From the NCBI RefSeq assembly GCF_009208735.1, contig NZ_WFLJ01000017.1, positions 112,140-176,139 of the forward strand: a DNA stretch of 64,000 nucleotides, given 5' to 3'. The position numbers were made by a program, and so were the translations under genes. The first letter of the stretch is position 1. Each line of letters opens with the position of its first letter. Positions 52,463 through 60,085 of this stretch are shown piece by piece. This stretch comes from Janthinobacterium rivuli (lineage in GTDB: Bacteria; Pseudomonadota; Gammaproteobacteria; Burkholderiales; Burkholderiaceae_D). The notes under the pieces were generated by a model. The model was not told the DNA's origin. It worked only from the letters and a program-made list of their open reading frames with translations, and made no database searches.

Positions 52463-52810
52463 TTACGGCGGCGTGTCTTTCCTGCTGAACCGCCGCGCCA
52501 GCGCCAGCACGACGGGCAGGGCGGTCGTCGCGTGCTTGAGCAGCGCGCCGCTGGCCCGCAACAGGGGCAGGACGCGGCGCGGGCGCACGAGCAGCAGGCC
52601 CAGCACGGCGCCCCCTAGCATCAGGGGAATTTTAAAACGCGTGGCCAGGGTGTGGCGCAGATTGCCGCCCGTCAAAGGTTCCAGCAACTGGCGCGTCTGC
52701 ACGCCCAGGGCCAGGCGCTGCAGCGCGCATTCGGCCAGCAGCGCGTCGCGCCGCTGCGCCAGGCTGGCGGCCGTGTGGACATGCGACAACTTGGTGGGAT
52801 GCGTGGTCAT
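52463..52810 (-). CDS. YqjK-like membrane-associated protein
   Basis: 115 residues. A helical, basic N-terminal region (SLAQRRDALLAECALQRLAL) and one hydrophobic stretch (about 68-80, PLMLGGAVLGLLLV), followed by a second weaker hydrophobic segment (LLKHATTALPVVLALA). The start at 52810 overlaps the YqjE-like stop by four bases (ATGA). The order DUF883 (YqjD), YqjE, YqjK matches the conserved yqjCDEK stress cluster of proteobacteria, which guides the name; sequence similarity in this member is weak. Function unknown. Confidence 0.7.
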   Translation of the reverse strand: MTTHPTKLSHVHTAASLAQRRDALLAECALQRLALGVQTRQLLEPLTGGNLRHTLATRFKIPLMLGGAVLGLLLVRPRRVLPLLRASGALLKHATTALPVVLALARRFSRKDTPP

Positions 52811-53193
52811 GGCCGCTCCGCTCCCCGGCGGGCCAGCAATTGCAGCTCGTCCAGGTCTTTGTTCAGCTCGGAAAGTGTGAAGGACAGCAGTTTCGGCTTG
52901 CTGCGGAAGCTGGCGCGCACGCCCAGCAGGGTGGCGATGGCGGCGGCGATGAAGACGGCGGCCGTGATGGCGATGGCGGCGATGCGGTGCGTGTCCCAGA
53001 ACAGCACGATGACGAGGAACACGATCAAGACCAGGCCGACAAACAGGCACAGCAGTGCCAGCATGGCCAGCGCCAGATAGGACAGGAAGCGCAGCGACTC
53101 TTCTTCCATTTCCACGGCCGCCAGGGCCAGACGGGTCTGGACGATGGCGGCGAGGGTCGCTGCGACTTGGGCGACATGGTGCACGATAGCCAT
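52807..53193 (-). CDS. YqjE-like (phage-holin superfamily) membrane protein
   Basis: 128 residues. Two central helices (about 38-66, LALAMLALLCLFVGLVLIVFLVIVLFW, and 72-92, AAIAITAAVFIAAAIATLLG), flanked by amphipathic helices (VAATLAAIVQTRLALAAVEMEEE). This is the YqjE / phage-holin-superfamily-6 pattern; despite the label, there is no phage context. It forms an operon with the DUF883 gene 47 nt upstream and the YqjK-like gene it overlaps. Relatives are inner-membrane proteins induced in stationary phase. Confidence 0.85.
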   Translation of the reverse strand: MAIVHHVAQVAATLAAIVQTRLALAAVEMEEESLRFLSYLALAMLALLCLFVGLVLIVFLVIVLFWDTHRIAAIAITAAVFIAAAIATLLGVRASFRSKPKLLSFTLSELNKDLDELQLLARRGAERP

Positions 53194-53240
53194 ATGCTGC
53201 CTTTCGCGTCAGGGGAGACGGCTTGCGCCGTCGGTGCTAC

Positions 53241-53597
53241 CTAGCGGCGTGACGAGGAAAGCAGCAGGCCGAACAGCACGCCAACGACGGCGCCCGCGCC
53301 CACGGCTTTCCAGGGATTGTCCTGCACGTATTCGTCGGTGGCCTTGGCCGCCTTCTTGGTGCGTTCGAGCAAGTCCTCTTCCAGCTTGATCAAGTCTTTC
53401 TTGGCCGTTTCCAGGGTGGCGATGAACTTGTCCTTGACGGCCTTGACACTCTCGCCCGTCTGATCCTTGGCGCCATCGAGCCAGCCTTCCGCTTCATTGA
53501 TGACGGTTTTCAAGTCGCCGACCAGTTTGTCGCGGGCCTTGTCGGCGTCGGCGAGGAGGTTGTCGCTGCTGGATTTTCCGGTATGTATCGAGCTCAT
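53241..53597 (-). CDS. DUF883 (YqjD/ElaB family) ribosome-associated membrane protein
   Basis: 118 residues. A long amphipathic helix region (about 12-90), then VQDNPWKAVGAGAVVGVLFGLLLSS, split as the DUF883 C-terminal membrane helix with glycine motif, and the RR end. E. coli YqjD and ElaB anchor ribosomes to the membrane in stationary phase through this tail. First gene of the yqjD-yqjE-yqjK-like operon; AGGTAATAC precedes the ATG. Confidence 0.9.
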   Translation of the reverse strand: MSSIHTGKSSSDNLLADADKARDKLVGDLKTVINEAEGWLDGAKDQTGESVKAVKDKFIATLETAKKDLIKLEEDLLERTKKAAKATDEYVQDNPWKAVGAGAVVGVLFGLLLSSSRR

Positions 53598-53705
53598 GTA
53601 TTACCTCATGGAAGTGAAACTGCACAGTGAAATACCAGTGTAGGCAGCTGCGGCCAGGCTGGTCTTGCGCCGCCTCAAGGGCTGCTGGGGCGCAAGAATC
53701 ATTGC

Positions 53706-54560
53706 TTAACGGAACGCAAAGTCCAGCACCACGCCCGCAAACACCGCTGCTCCTAGCCAGTTATTATGCCGGAATGCCGCAAAACACGGCATCCGCTCGC
53801 GTGCGCGGATCAGGGTGTAGTGGTAAACGGCGCAGCCGGCCGCCACCAGCAAGCCCGCGACGTACCAGTAACGCAAGCCCAGGTACCAGCCGCATGCCAG
53901 CCACAGCAGCAGGAAAACGGCATAGCAGGCCATGACGATGGCCACGTCGTAGCGGCCAAAGGTGATGGCCGACGTCTTGATGCCGATTTTTAAGTCGTCG
54001 TCGCGGTCGACCATCGCGTATTCCGTGTCGTAGGCGACGGCCCAGAAGACATTGCCCACCAGCAGCAGCCAGGCGACGACGGGCACGGTATCCGTGATGG
54101 CCGCAAAGCCCATGGGGATGCCGAAGCCGAAGGCGATGCCCAGATACGCTTGCGGGATGGCAAAGAAGCGCTTGAAGTAGGGATAGGTGCCGGCGATGAT
54201 GACGGCGGCCACCGACAATTGCTTGGTCAGCGCATTCAGGGGCAGGATCAGGCAAAAGGCCAGCACGGTGAGCACGCCGGCCACGGCCAGCGCTTCCTTG
54301 CCACTGATGCGTCCGCTGGTGATGGGACGGTCCGCCGTGCGCTTGACGAACTTGTCGATATCCTGGTCGGCGTAGTCGTTGATGGCGCAGCCTGCCGAAC
54401 GCATCAGGAAAGTGCCGAGGGTAAAGATGAGCAGCAGCCGCCAGTCCGGCACGCCCTGCTGCGCCAGCCATAGCGCGCACAGGGTAGGCCACAGCAGCAA
54501 TACGGTACCGATAGGCTTGTCCAGCCGTATCAGGCGGAAATACAGCGCCAGCTTGTTCAT
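53706..54560 (-). CDS. ubiA: 4-hydroxybenzoate polyprenyltransferase UbiA
   Basis: 284 residues, eight to nine predicted membrane helices. Both Asp-rich motifs are present: [19 protein letters not shown] (first) and [14 protein letters not shown] (second), with the start [23 protein letters not shown]. It attaches the prenyl chain to 4-hydroxybenzoate in ubiquinone synthesis. It lies downstream of oxyR on the same strand (77-bp gap). No chorismate lyase (ubiC) is adjacent. Confidence 0.96.
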   Translation of the reverse strand: MNKLALYFRLIRLDKPIGTVLLLWPTLCALWLAQQGVPDWRLLLIFTLGTFLMRSAGCAINDYADQDIDKFVKRTADRPITSGRISGKEALAVAGVLTVLAFCLILPLNALTKQLSVAAVIIAGTYPYFKRFFAIPQAYLGIAFGFGIPMGFAAITDTVPVVAWLLLVGNVFWAVAYDTEYAMVDRDDDLKIGIKTSAITFGRYDVAIVMACYAVFLLLWLACGWYLGLRYWYVAGLLVAAGCAVYHYTLIRARERMPCFAAFRHNNWLGAAVFAGVVLDFAFR

Positions 54561-54637
54561 GGAAGACTCGATCTTGTTGAAGAGAAAGGTCGATTATCGC
54601 AAATAGTATGTCAATGTACTATTTTGCGCCTGGGGCG

Positions 54638-55576
54638 CTAGTCTTCGTCGTCGCAGAGCTGCGTAATCCCGGGCAAGTTGCAGCTGGCGATGGCCGCGCA
54701 CAGGGCGTCGATGGCGGCCTTGCGCGTAAAACTCTTGCGCCACAGCATCACCACCCGGCGCGACGGCACGGGGTCGGCGAAGGGCCGGTATGCGAGCATG
54801 CCGTCGGTGGCGTGCATATTGGCGACGGAGGCGCGCGGCAAGACCGTCAGGCCGATGCCGCTGGCCACCATGTGGCGGATGGTTTCCAGCGAGGAACCTT
54901 CAAACGTGCGTTGCATGCCATTGCCGGGCGAAGAAAAACGCGCCATTTCGGGGCACACTTCCAGTACCTGATCGCGGAAGCAGTGGCCGTTGCCCAGCAG
55001 CAGCATGGTTTCCGATTTCAGGTCTTGCGCGGCGATTTTTGCGCGCGCCGTCCATGGATGGTGGCGCGGCATGGCGACGACGAACGGTTCGTCATACAGT
55101 TCCTGCATGGCCATGCCGTGTTCGGGCAGGGGCAGGGCCATGATGGCCACGTCCAGTTCGCCCTGGCGCAGCAATTCGAGCAGGCGAACCGTGAAGTTTT
55201 CCTGCAAGATCAAGGGCATTTGCGGTACCTGGTCTATCATGGCCTTGACCAGGGGCGGCAGCAGGTAGGGGCCGATCGTGTAGATCACGCCCAGGCGCAG
55301 GGGGCCGGCCAGCGGGTCCTTGTTTTGCTTGGCGAGTTCCTTGATGGCGGCCGTCTGTTCCAGCACGCGTTCGGCTTGCGCGATGATCTGCGCGCCCAGG
55401 GGCGTGACGGAGATTTCCGCGCCGCCCCGTTCGAACAGGACCACGCCCAATTCGTCTTCGAGTTTCTTGATGGCCACTGACAGGGTGGGCTGGGCAACGA
55501 AGCAGGCTTCGGCGGCATGGCCGAAGTGCTTCGCTCGCGCGACTGCAACGATATATTTCAGTTCAGTCAGTGTCAT
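54638..55576 (-). CDS. oxyR: Hydrogen-peroxide sensor regulator OxyR
   Basis: 312 residues. LysR-type helix-turn-helix at the N-terminus (LTELKYIVAVARAKHFGHAA). The redox cysteines are C199 and C208 in GHCFRDQVLEVC, exactly the E. coli OxyR positions, which separates it from other LysR regulators. Oxidation forms the disulfide that activates peroxide-defence genes. The start at 55576 gives MTLTELKYIV as in relatives; the frame to 55630 is an extension. It diverges from the DUF3717 gene. Confidence 0.96.
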   Translation of the reverse strand: MTLTELKYIVAVARAKHFGHAAEACFVAQPTLSVAIKKLEDELGVVLFERGGAEISVTPLGAQIIAQAERVLEQTAAIKELAKQNKDPLAGPLRLGVIYTIGPYLLPPLVKAMIDQVPQMPLILQENFTVRLLELLRQGELDVAIMALPLPEHGMAMQELYDEPFVVAMPRHHPWTARAKIAAQDLKSETMLLLGNGHCFRDQVLEVCPEMARFSSPGNGMQRTFEGSSLETIRHMVASGIGLTVLPRASVANMHATDGMLAYRPFADPVPSRRVVMLWRKSFTRKAAIDALCAAIASCNLPGITQLCDDED

Positions 55577-55675
55577 AGGGTGATTGGAACACAGGAAGTA
55601 CTTACTTGCAATGAATGAAAGGTGGCGCAAACGTGAAACTGTGGCGCCGATGGCGTATTGTAGCGGATCGCCCCC

Positions 55676-55681
55676 TATAAT
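55676..55681 (+). promoter_or_regulatory. Candidate -10 element for the DUF3717-rfaE2 genes
   Basis: Consensus TATAAT, 29 nt before the DUF3717 start. The best -35-like sequence (TGGCGT at 55651) is 19 bp upstream and weak. Confidence 0.4.
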
Positions 55682-55710
55682 GCGGGACCGGGCGGCGGAA
55701 GGAGAGGGCG

Positions 55711-55950
55711 ATGGAACTGCGGATGCAGGCGCTGGAAGCGGCGATTAATTACTGGCGTGCCAGGCAACCGGCGCGCGGCAATGAATATGCGCTGTCGCTA
55801 CCCGTCAGCCGCCTGGCCGGCGTGTATGCGCTGATGATTTACTACAGGCAAGATCACATCGCCGAAGAGGCCCTGGACCCGGCCGTCGTGGCCCTGATCG
55901 ACGCCTGGCGCCGGGATGCCGGCGGCATCCAAGGCGATAGCCACGCCTGA
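55711..55950 (+). CDS. DUF3717 protein
   Basis: 79 residues. The pattern LEAAINYWRARQPARGNEYALSL, here split by family spacing, followed by RLAGVYALMIYYRQDHI is the DUF3717 signature, a small soluble domain largely confined to Burkholderiales. GGAAGGAGAGGG precedes the ATG. It lies 44 nt before rfaE2 and is probably co-transcribed. Function unknown. Confidence 0.85.
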   Translation: MELRMQALEAAINYWRARQPARGNEYALSLPVSRLAGVYALMIYYRQDHIAEEALDPAVVALIDAWRRDAGGIQGDSHA

Positions 55951-55994
55951 GTGCGACCATGGCGTGACCCTATTTAACCCAACCAGAGATATCC

Positions 55995-56477
55995 ATGCCT
56001 GACTTTGAAAACAAACTGTGCGGCCGTGACGAACTGCGCGCCCGCGCCGCGGCGCTGCCGAAACCGGTGGTGGTGACGAACGGCGTGTTCGACATCCTGC
56101 ACCGCGGCCACGTGACCTATCTGGCGCAGGCGCGCGCGCTGGGCGCCTCGCTGATCGTTGCCGTGAATACCGATGCCTCAGTGAAACGCCTGGGCAAGGG
56201 CGACGACCGTCCCCTGAACAACTGCGAAGACCGGATGGCCGTGCTGGCCGCGCTGGAAGCGGTGAGCCTGGTCGTGCCGTTCTCGGAAGACAGCGCCCTG
56301 GAAGTGGTGCAGGAAGTCCAGCCGGAAATCTATGCCAAGGGCGGCGACTACGACATGTCGGCCATTCCCGAAGGCAAGGCCGTGCTGGCATATGGCGGCC
56401 AGGCCGTGGCCATCGATTTCGAGCATGACCGCTCGACCACCAAGTTGTTGACGAAAGTGCGGACGCAGCAGGGCTGA
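55995..56477 (+). CDS. rfaE2: D-glycero-beta-D-manno-heptose 1-phosphate adenylyltransferase
   Basis: 160 residues, the stand-alone nucleotidyltransferase half of HldE. The motif TNGVFDILHRGHVTYL contains the HxGH site, and DRSTTKLLTKV is the typical C-terminal motif. It makes ADP-heptose precursor for the lipopolysaccharide inner core. The kinase half (rfaE1) is not adjacent. The start follows GAGA. Confidence 0.95.
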   Translation: MPDFENKLCGRDELRARAAALPKPVVVTNGVFDILHRGHVTYLAQARALGASLIVAVNTDASVKRLGKGDDRPLNNCEDRMAVLAALEAVSLVVPFSEDSALEVVQEVQPEIYAKGGDYDMSAIPEGKAVLAYGGQAVAIDFEHDRSTTKLLTKVRTQQG

Positions 56478-56532
56478 GGAACGTCGTCAATGTTTCCATA
56501 CAGATAAAAAGACGTTACTATGAGAACTGCCA

Positions 56533-56558
56533 GGGCTGCGACTTCGTTGCGTCAGCCC
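56533..56558 (+). other. Hairpin between rfaE2 and the tubulin-like operon
   Basis: GGGCTG (56533-56538) pairs with CAGCCC (56553-56558), with partial further pairing (CGAC/GTTG) around TTC. No T-tract follows. It may end the rfaE2 transcript. The rest of the 127-bp gap is AT-richer and probably holds the operon promoter. Confidence 0.4.
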
Positions 56559-56604
56559 CAGCGCGTTACACCGTCTGATATGCATTGCTAGTCATAGAAA
56601 ATAA

Positions 56605-58089
56605 ATGGATCATAAAACTTCTGGGGATTGGCCACTGCCTTCCGGCGTCTGGCATGTGGATGACGAGGGCGCGTGGACCATGCAGCGCAGCGCGGACGGC
56701 CAGAACGTCTCGCCCTTGGTGAGCCATGCCGATATCGGCAAGCTGATGCTCGCGCGGCGCCTGCCCGCAGCCGCAGGCGCGCCCGTGCGGGAGTTGCCGC
56801 CCGAATTCGCGTTCGACCCCGCGTCTGGCGCGGCCTTGCAAGTGCCGCCCGACACTTCCGTCACGCCGCCCTGGGTGCCGCCCTACGGCGCCTACCCCGT
56901 CAGCGACGTGCCGCCGGCCGGCCCGGCCGGCTTGCGCCAGGCCAGCGTGCCCCTGAAACTGGCCGACCAGCGCGCGCGTGAAGAGCATGCGCAGGCCGAT
57001 GCCTCGCTGCCCATGCCGCCGCCCGGCGAATACGAATTCTTTTCCGCCCGCTTCGGCACCAGCGCGCCCGCGCTGCTGGCGCTCGATCCGCGCAAGGCCG
57101 TCTTGCACGCCTGGCTGCCCGCCTCGAAACGCTGGCTGACGCTGGACCCCGACTATGGCAGCTTGCTGGCCGAATCGGACCTGGCCCACGGCGCCTGGCG
57201 CGCCGAGCTGGTGCCGGAGTTCAATAGCGTGCTGGTCTTGCCGACCAGCCACGGCCTGGCCTGCATCCGTCCCGATGTGCCTTCGCTGACCTACGTGGTC
57301 GAGCACGTGGGCGGCGCGCCGTGCGCGGCCGCGCCCGTCTGGTTCCAGAACCGCCTGTGGGCGCCCCTGCGCGACGACGATGGCCGCATCCGCTTCGTCA
57401 ACCTGGACGCCGCGCAAAAGCCGGGCAGCGACGTGCTGCTCGACGGCCTGGTTGAGCTGGGCGCCGTCAGCGCACCCGTCGCCTACAACCGCATGGCCGT
57501 CTGGCCTTGCGCCAACGGCCAGCTGCGCTTGCAGCTGCAGCCGGACGGCAACGTGGCCGCCTCGTTTACGCCGTGGCCCGAAGGACTGGTGCCGCACTTC
57601 GAATTCGGCAGCCCGTACGTGTCGCGCGATGGGGGACTGTGGCAGCTGTGCTTCGAGCGCAGCCGCGGCACCTATGTCTACGTGAAACTGGGCGCGCAGT
57701 CCGAACGGGCCGACGCGCTGGCCCCGCGCCTGTGTTCGGGCAGCTTCAATTACCGCTTCGCCACCAAGCTGAAAACGGCGCCGTGGGAAGAGCCGGAACA
57801 CGGCGACGATGGCGGCAAGAACCAGGCCGTCATGCCGCTGCTCGAATCGAATGCTGGCAACAGCGTCTTCGGCGTGAAGTTCGCCACCAGCGCCGGCCTG
57901 TCGAGCGTGCTGCGCTCGAACGAGCGTCTGGCGGCGCAGCTGGTGCAGGACGACGAGTTGCGCGAAACCGTGTTTCACACTTTCGCCGTCAGCGAGCCGT
58001 GGCGCCTGCGCTTGTTCGTGCACGAAGGCACGCTGTGGGCGTATCACCCGCTGCTGTCGCGCATCGATGGCTGGGCCTTGCAGGCATGA
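56605..58089 (+). CDS. Unrecognised first protein of the tubulin-like operon
   Basis: 494 residues, soluble, no signal peptide or membrane helix, and no family that I recognise. The N-terminal 55 residues (WPLPSGVWHVDDEGAW, VSPLVSHADIGKLMLARRL) look like a small compact domain and recall a GYF-like fold, as in the tubulin-like protein's tail, but this is weak. A proline-rich linker (about 58-135) leads to a beta-rich region (about 140-494) with repeated tryptophans and short strands, compatible with a beta-propeller or sandwich. ATG at 56605 has no strong ribosome site. Its TGA overlaps the next ATG by four bases, so it is translationally coupled to the VWA-like gene. Confidence 0.75.
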   Translation: MDHKTSGDWPLPSGVWHVDDEGAWTMQRSADGQNVSPLVSHADIGKLMLARRLPAAAGAPVRELPPEFAFDPASGAALQVPPDTSVTPPWVPPYGAYPVSDVPPAGPAGLRQASVPLKLADQRAREEHAQADASLPMPPPGEYEFFSARFGTSAPALLALDPRKAVLHAWLPASKRWLTLDPDYGSLLAESDLAHGAWRAELVPEFNSVLVLPTSHGLACIRPDVPSLTYVVEHVGGAPCAAAPVWFQNRLWAPLRDDDGRIRFVNLDAAQKPGSDVLLDGLVELGAVSAPVAYNRMAVWPCANGQLRLQLQPDGNVAASFTPWPEGLVPHFEFGSPYVSRDGGLWQLCFERSRGTYVYVKLGAQSERADALAPRLCSGSFNYRFATKLKTAPWEEPEHGDDGGKNQAVMPLLESNAGNSVFGVKFATSAGLSSVLRSNERLAAQLVQDDELRETVFHTFAVSEPWRLRLFVHEGTLWAYHPLLSRIDGWALQA

Positions 58090-59555
58090 AAGCGCGCGTC
58101 CTGATCGCGGCCTGCGCCGCCTTGCTCAGTGCGGCCGGCGTGCAGGCAGCCGGCATCCAGCAAGCTTTTCTCGTGCAAAACTCGGGTTGGATGGAGCCGT
58201 TCTACACGGATGAGCATTCGCAGCTGAAAGCCCTGGTGGGCGCCGTGGCGCAGGCTGCCACGAGCCCGTCCGACAAAGTCTATACGCTGGCCTTCAGCCA
58301 GAGCAGCGGCAGCAATGTGTCGCCCGCGCTGATCGGCCAAGGGCAGGGCGGCGCCGGCGTGGCGGGCCAGCTGGCCAGTCTCGGCCTGGCGCGCAAGAGC
58401 GCGGGCGGCGCGCTGGCCGACACGGACTTCCAGGAAGCCGTGACCAAAACCATCACGGGCCCGTTCCAGTCCGCGTCCGGCATCGTGTGGATATTTACCA
58501 ATAACAAGAACAGCCCCAACAACGACAGCCAGACGGCCGAGCGCAACCGCGACTTTTACCGCTTGCTGCACCTGGAGCCGTCGATCACCAAGACGGTGGT
58601 GTTTCCGTTGCGCATGCCCGTGCAGGGCAAGCTGTACAGCGCCAAGGGCTTGATGGTGTATGCGCTCGCGTATGGCCAGCCGGCCTCCGAGGCTTTGAAC
58701 CGCATCCTGGCCGAAGGGCGGCTGTCGCAAGTGCTGACGCGCCCGCCCGCGCGCTTGAAACCGGTGGACCAGGATGCCGTGCGCATCGTGCCCCAGTCCG
58801 TCAAGAACAGCGCCAATGTGCACGCCAGCCTGGGCCGCGACGGGCGCACCATCGTGCTCGACGTCGATGCGGCCAAGCTGGTGCCGCAAGTGGTGCTGCA
58901 GGCATCCTTGCAAAACATGTTTTTCCCGTACGTGATCGACAGCGCCAAGGTGCACGCCAGCCTGGCCGGGCAGAACGCGCCCCTGCACGTGGCGCCGGAT
59001 CAGATCCGCCAGCTGCAGCCGGGCGCCAGCCAGTCCGTGCAGGTACAGTTCGCGCTGCCGATGGCGCAGATCCCGTCGCCGTGGTCGGCGCAGGCGATCG
59101 CCGCCATGGGCAAGCAGGTGCTGCTGCCGATGCGGGCGCAGGTGGGCTTGTCGGAACAGCGGCTGGCACTGGCGTCCAGCTTTGGCAAGGATTTGCAGGA
59201 ACTGTTCCCTGGCGACCCGATTTCAGGCATGTTCACGCCGCCCGACAGCGTGCGCGCGTCGCAGGCGACGATACCGTTGCTGGTGCGCATACAGTATCCG
59301 CTGCTGCCCGTGCTGGTGATACTGGGCGGCGTGCTGGCGCTGGTGCTGGGAGTGCTGGTGCTGGGCCTGGTCAGCACGCGCGCCACGCGCTACAAGGTAA
59401 TGGCCGACGGCGTGCAGCGGCAAGTGTTGTTGAAGCCGTTCAAGAGCGTGCAGATCCGCGACGATGACGGCCGCGACATTGGCGAACTCAAGCGTGGCCT
59501 GGGCAAGCCGTCCGTCGTGCGCGTGGCCGAAGGCCATGCCTTGAGCCTGGCCTGA
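58086..59555 (+). CDS. Exported, membrane-anchored VWA-like protein
   Basis: 489 residues. Signal peptide at 1-21 (RVLIAACAALLSAAGVQA). A Rossmann-like domain follows (about 23-200) with QQAFLVQNSGWMEPF at the position of a VWA first strand (degenerate metal site: N-S-G instead of D-x-S-x-S) and ASGIVWIFTNNKNSPNND at the fourth strand. A beta-rich region (about 230-400) precedes one membrane helix (about 404-431, LLPVLVILGGVLALVLGVLV) and a cytoplasmic tail of about 58 residues. It starts inside the preceding stop codon (ATGA). It may couple the periplasmic or membrane side to the tubulin-like protein. Confidence 0.75.
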   Translation: MKARVLIAACAALLSAAGVQAAGIQQAFLVQNSGWMEPFYTDEHSQLKALVGAVAQAATSPSDKVYTLAFSQSSGSNVSPALIGQGQGGAGVAGQLASLGLARKSAGGALADTDFQEAVTKTITGPFQSASGIVWIFTNNKNSPNNDSQTAERNRDFYRLLHLEPSITKTVVFPLRMPVQGKLYSAKGLMVYALAYGQPASEALNRILAEGRLSQVLTRPPARLKPVDQDAVRIVPQSVKNSANVHASLGRDGRTIVLDVDAAKLVPQVVLQASLQNMFFPYVIDSAKVHASLAGQNAPLHVAPDQIRQLQPGASQSVQVQFALPMAQIPSPWSAQAIAAMGKQVLLPMRAQVGLSEQRLALASSFGKDLQELFPGDPISGMFTPPDSVRASQATIPLLVRIQYPLLPVLVILGGVLALVLGVLVLGLVSTRATRYKVMADGVQRQVLLKPFKSVQIRDDDGRDIGELKRGLGKPSVVRVAEGHALSLA

Positions 59556-59599
59556 CAAGTATTTTTTTTTAAACTATTCAAACCCATCAGAGGCATACC

Positions 59600-60049
59600 A
59601 TGGCGCAAGACACTCCAAAAGACAACACAGGTTTCACTTTGCCGGCCCCGGTAACGGCCCCGGCATCGGCGCCGCCCGCCGCGGACGCTGCCGCCGCGGC
59701 CAGCGCCGCCACCGCAACGACCGAAGCGGCGCCCGCGTTTGACGCCGCCGGCACGACCGATACCTCGTCGCGCGACACCCTGGTCGGCGGCGTGGTGCTG
59801 TTGCTGCTTTTCATCGCCTTTTTCTTTGCCAAGAATGCCTACGCGAATGGCCTGGTGGCCAAGCGCGTGCCGCCGAACAAGGCCAATGCCTCGGGCTGGT
59901 GGCTGTTCATCTTCCTGGCCAGCCTGGCGACGGGTGTCGTGCTGGCCGCCGTGAACGCGCATAAATTCCTCGCGCCATTGTTCATGGGCCCGCTGGTGCT
60001 GGTGGGCCTGGTTGCCCTGTTGTTGACCTTTACTTCCAGCCGCCGCTAA
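59600..60049 (+). CDS. Small membrane protein of the tubulin-like operon
   Basis: 149 residues. The first 55 are rich in Ala, Pro and Thr with little structure. Three predicted helices follow: about 61-78 (LVGGVVLLLLFIAFFFA), 97-117 (GWWLFIFLASLATGVVLAAV) and 122-143 (FLAPLFMGPLVLVGLVALLL). No signal peptide. CAGAGG precedes the ATG by 6 nt. It lies between the VWA-like and tubulin-like genes, so it may be a membrane platform for them. Family not recognised. Confidence 0.75.
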   Translation: MAQDTPKDNTGFTLPAPVTAPASAPPAADAAAAASAATATTEAAPAFDAAGTTDTSSRDTLVGGVVLLLLFIAFFFAKNAYANGLVAKRVPPNKANASGWWLFIFLASLATGVVLAAVNAHKFLAPLFMGPLVLVGLVALLLTFTSSRR

Positions 60050-60085
60050 GAACACGCCGTTGCACGCATCATCGAAGGAATCACC

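Noticed and set aside
52807..53193. Phage holin gene as evidence of prophage
   Set aside because: The YqjE-like family carries the holin-superfamily label but lies in a housekeeping stress cluster; no other phage gene is present.
57507..59555. 682-codon plus-strand frame covering the VWA-like gene and upstream
   Set aside because: Only the part from 58086 has a signal peptide and the ATGA coupling; the part before is an alternative frame of the upstream gene.
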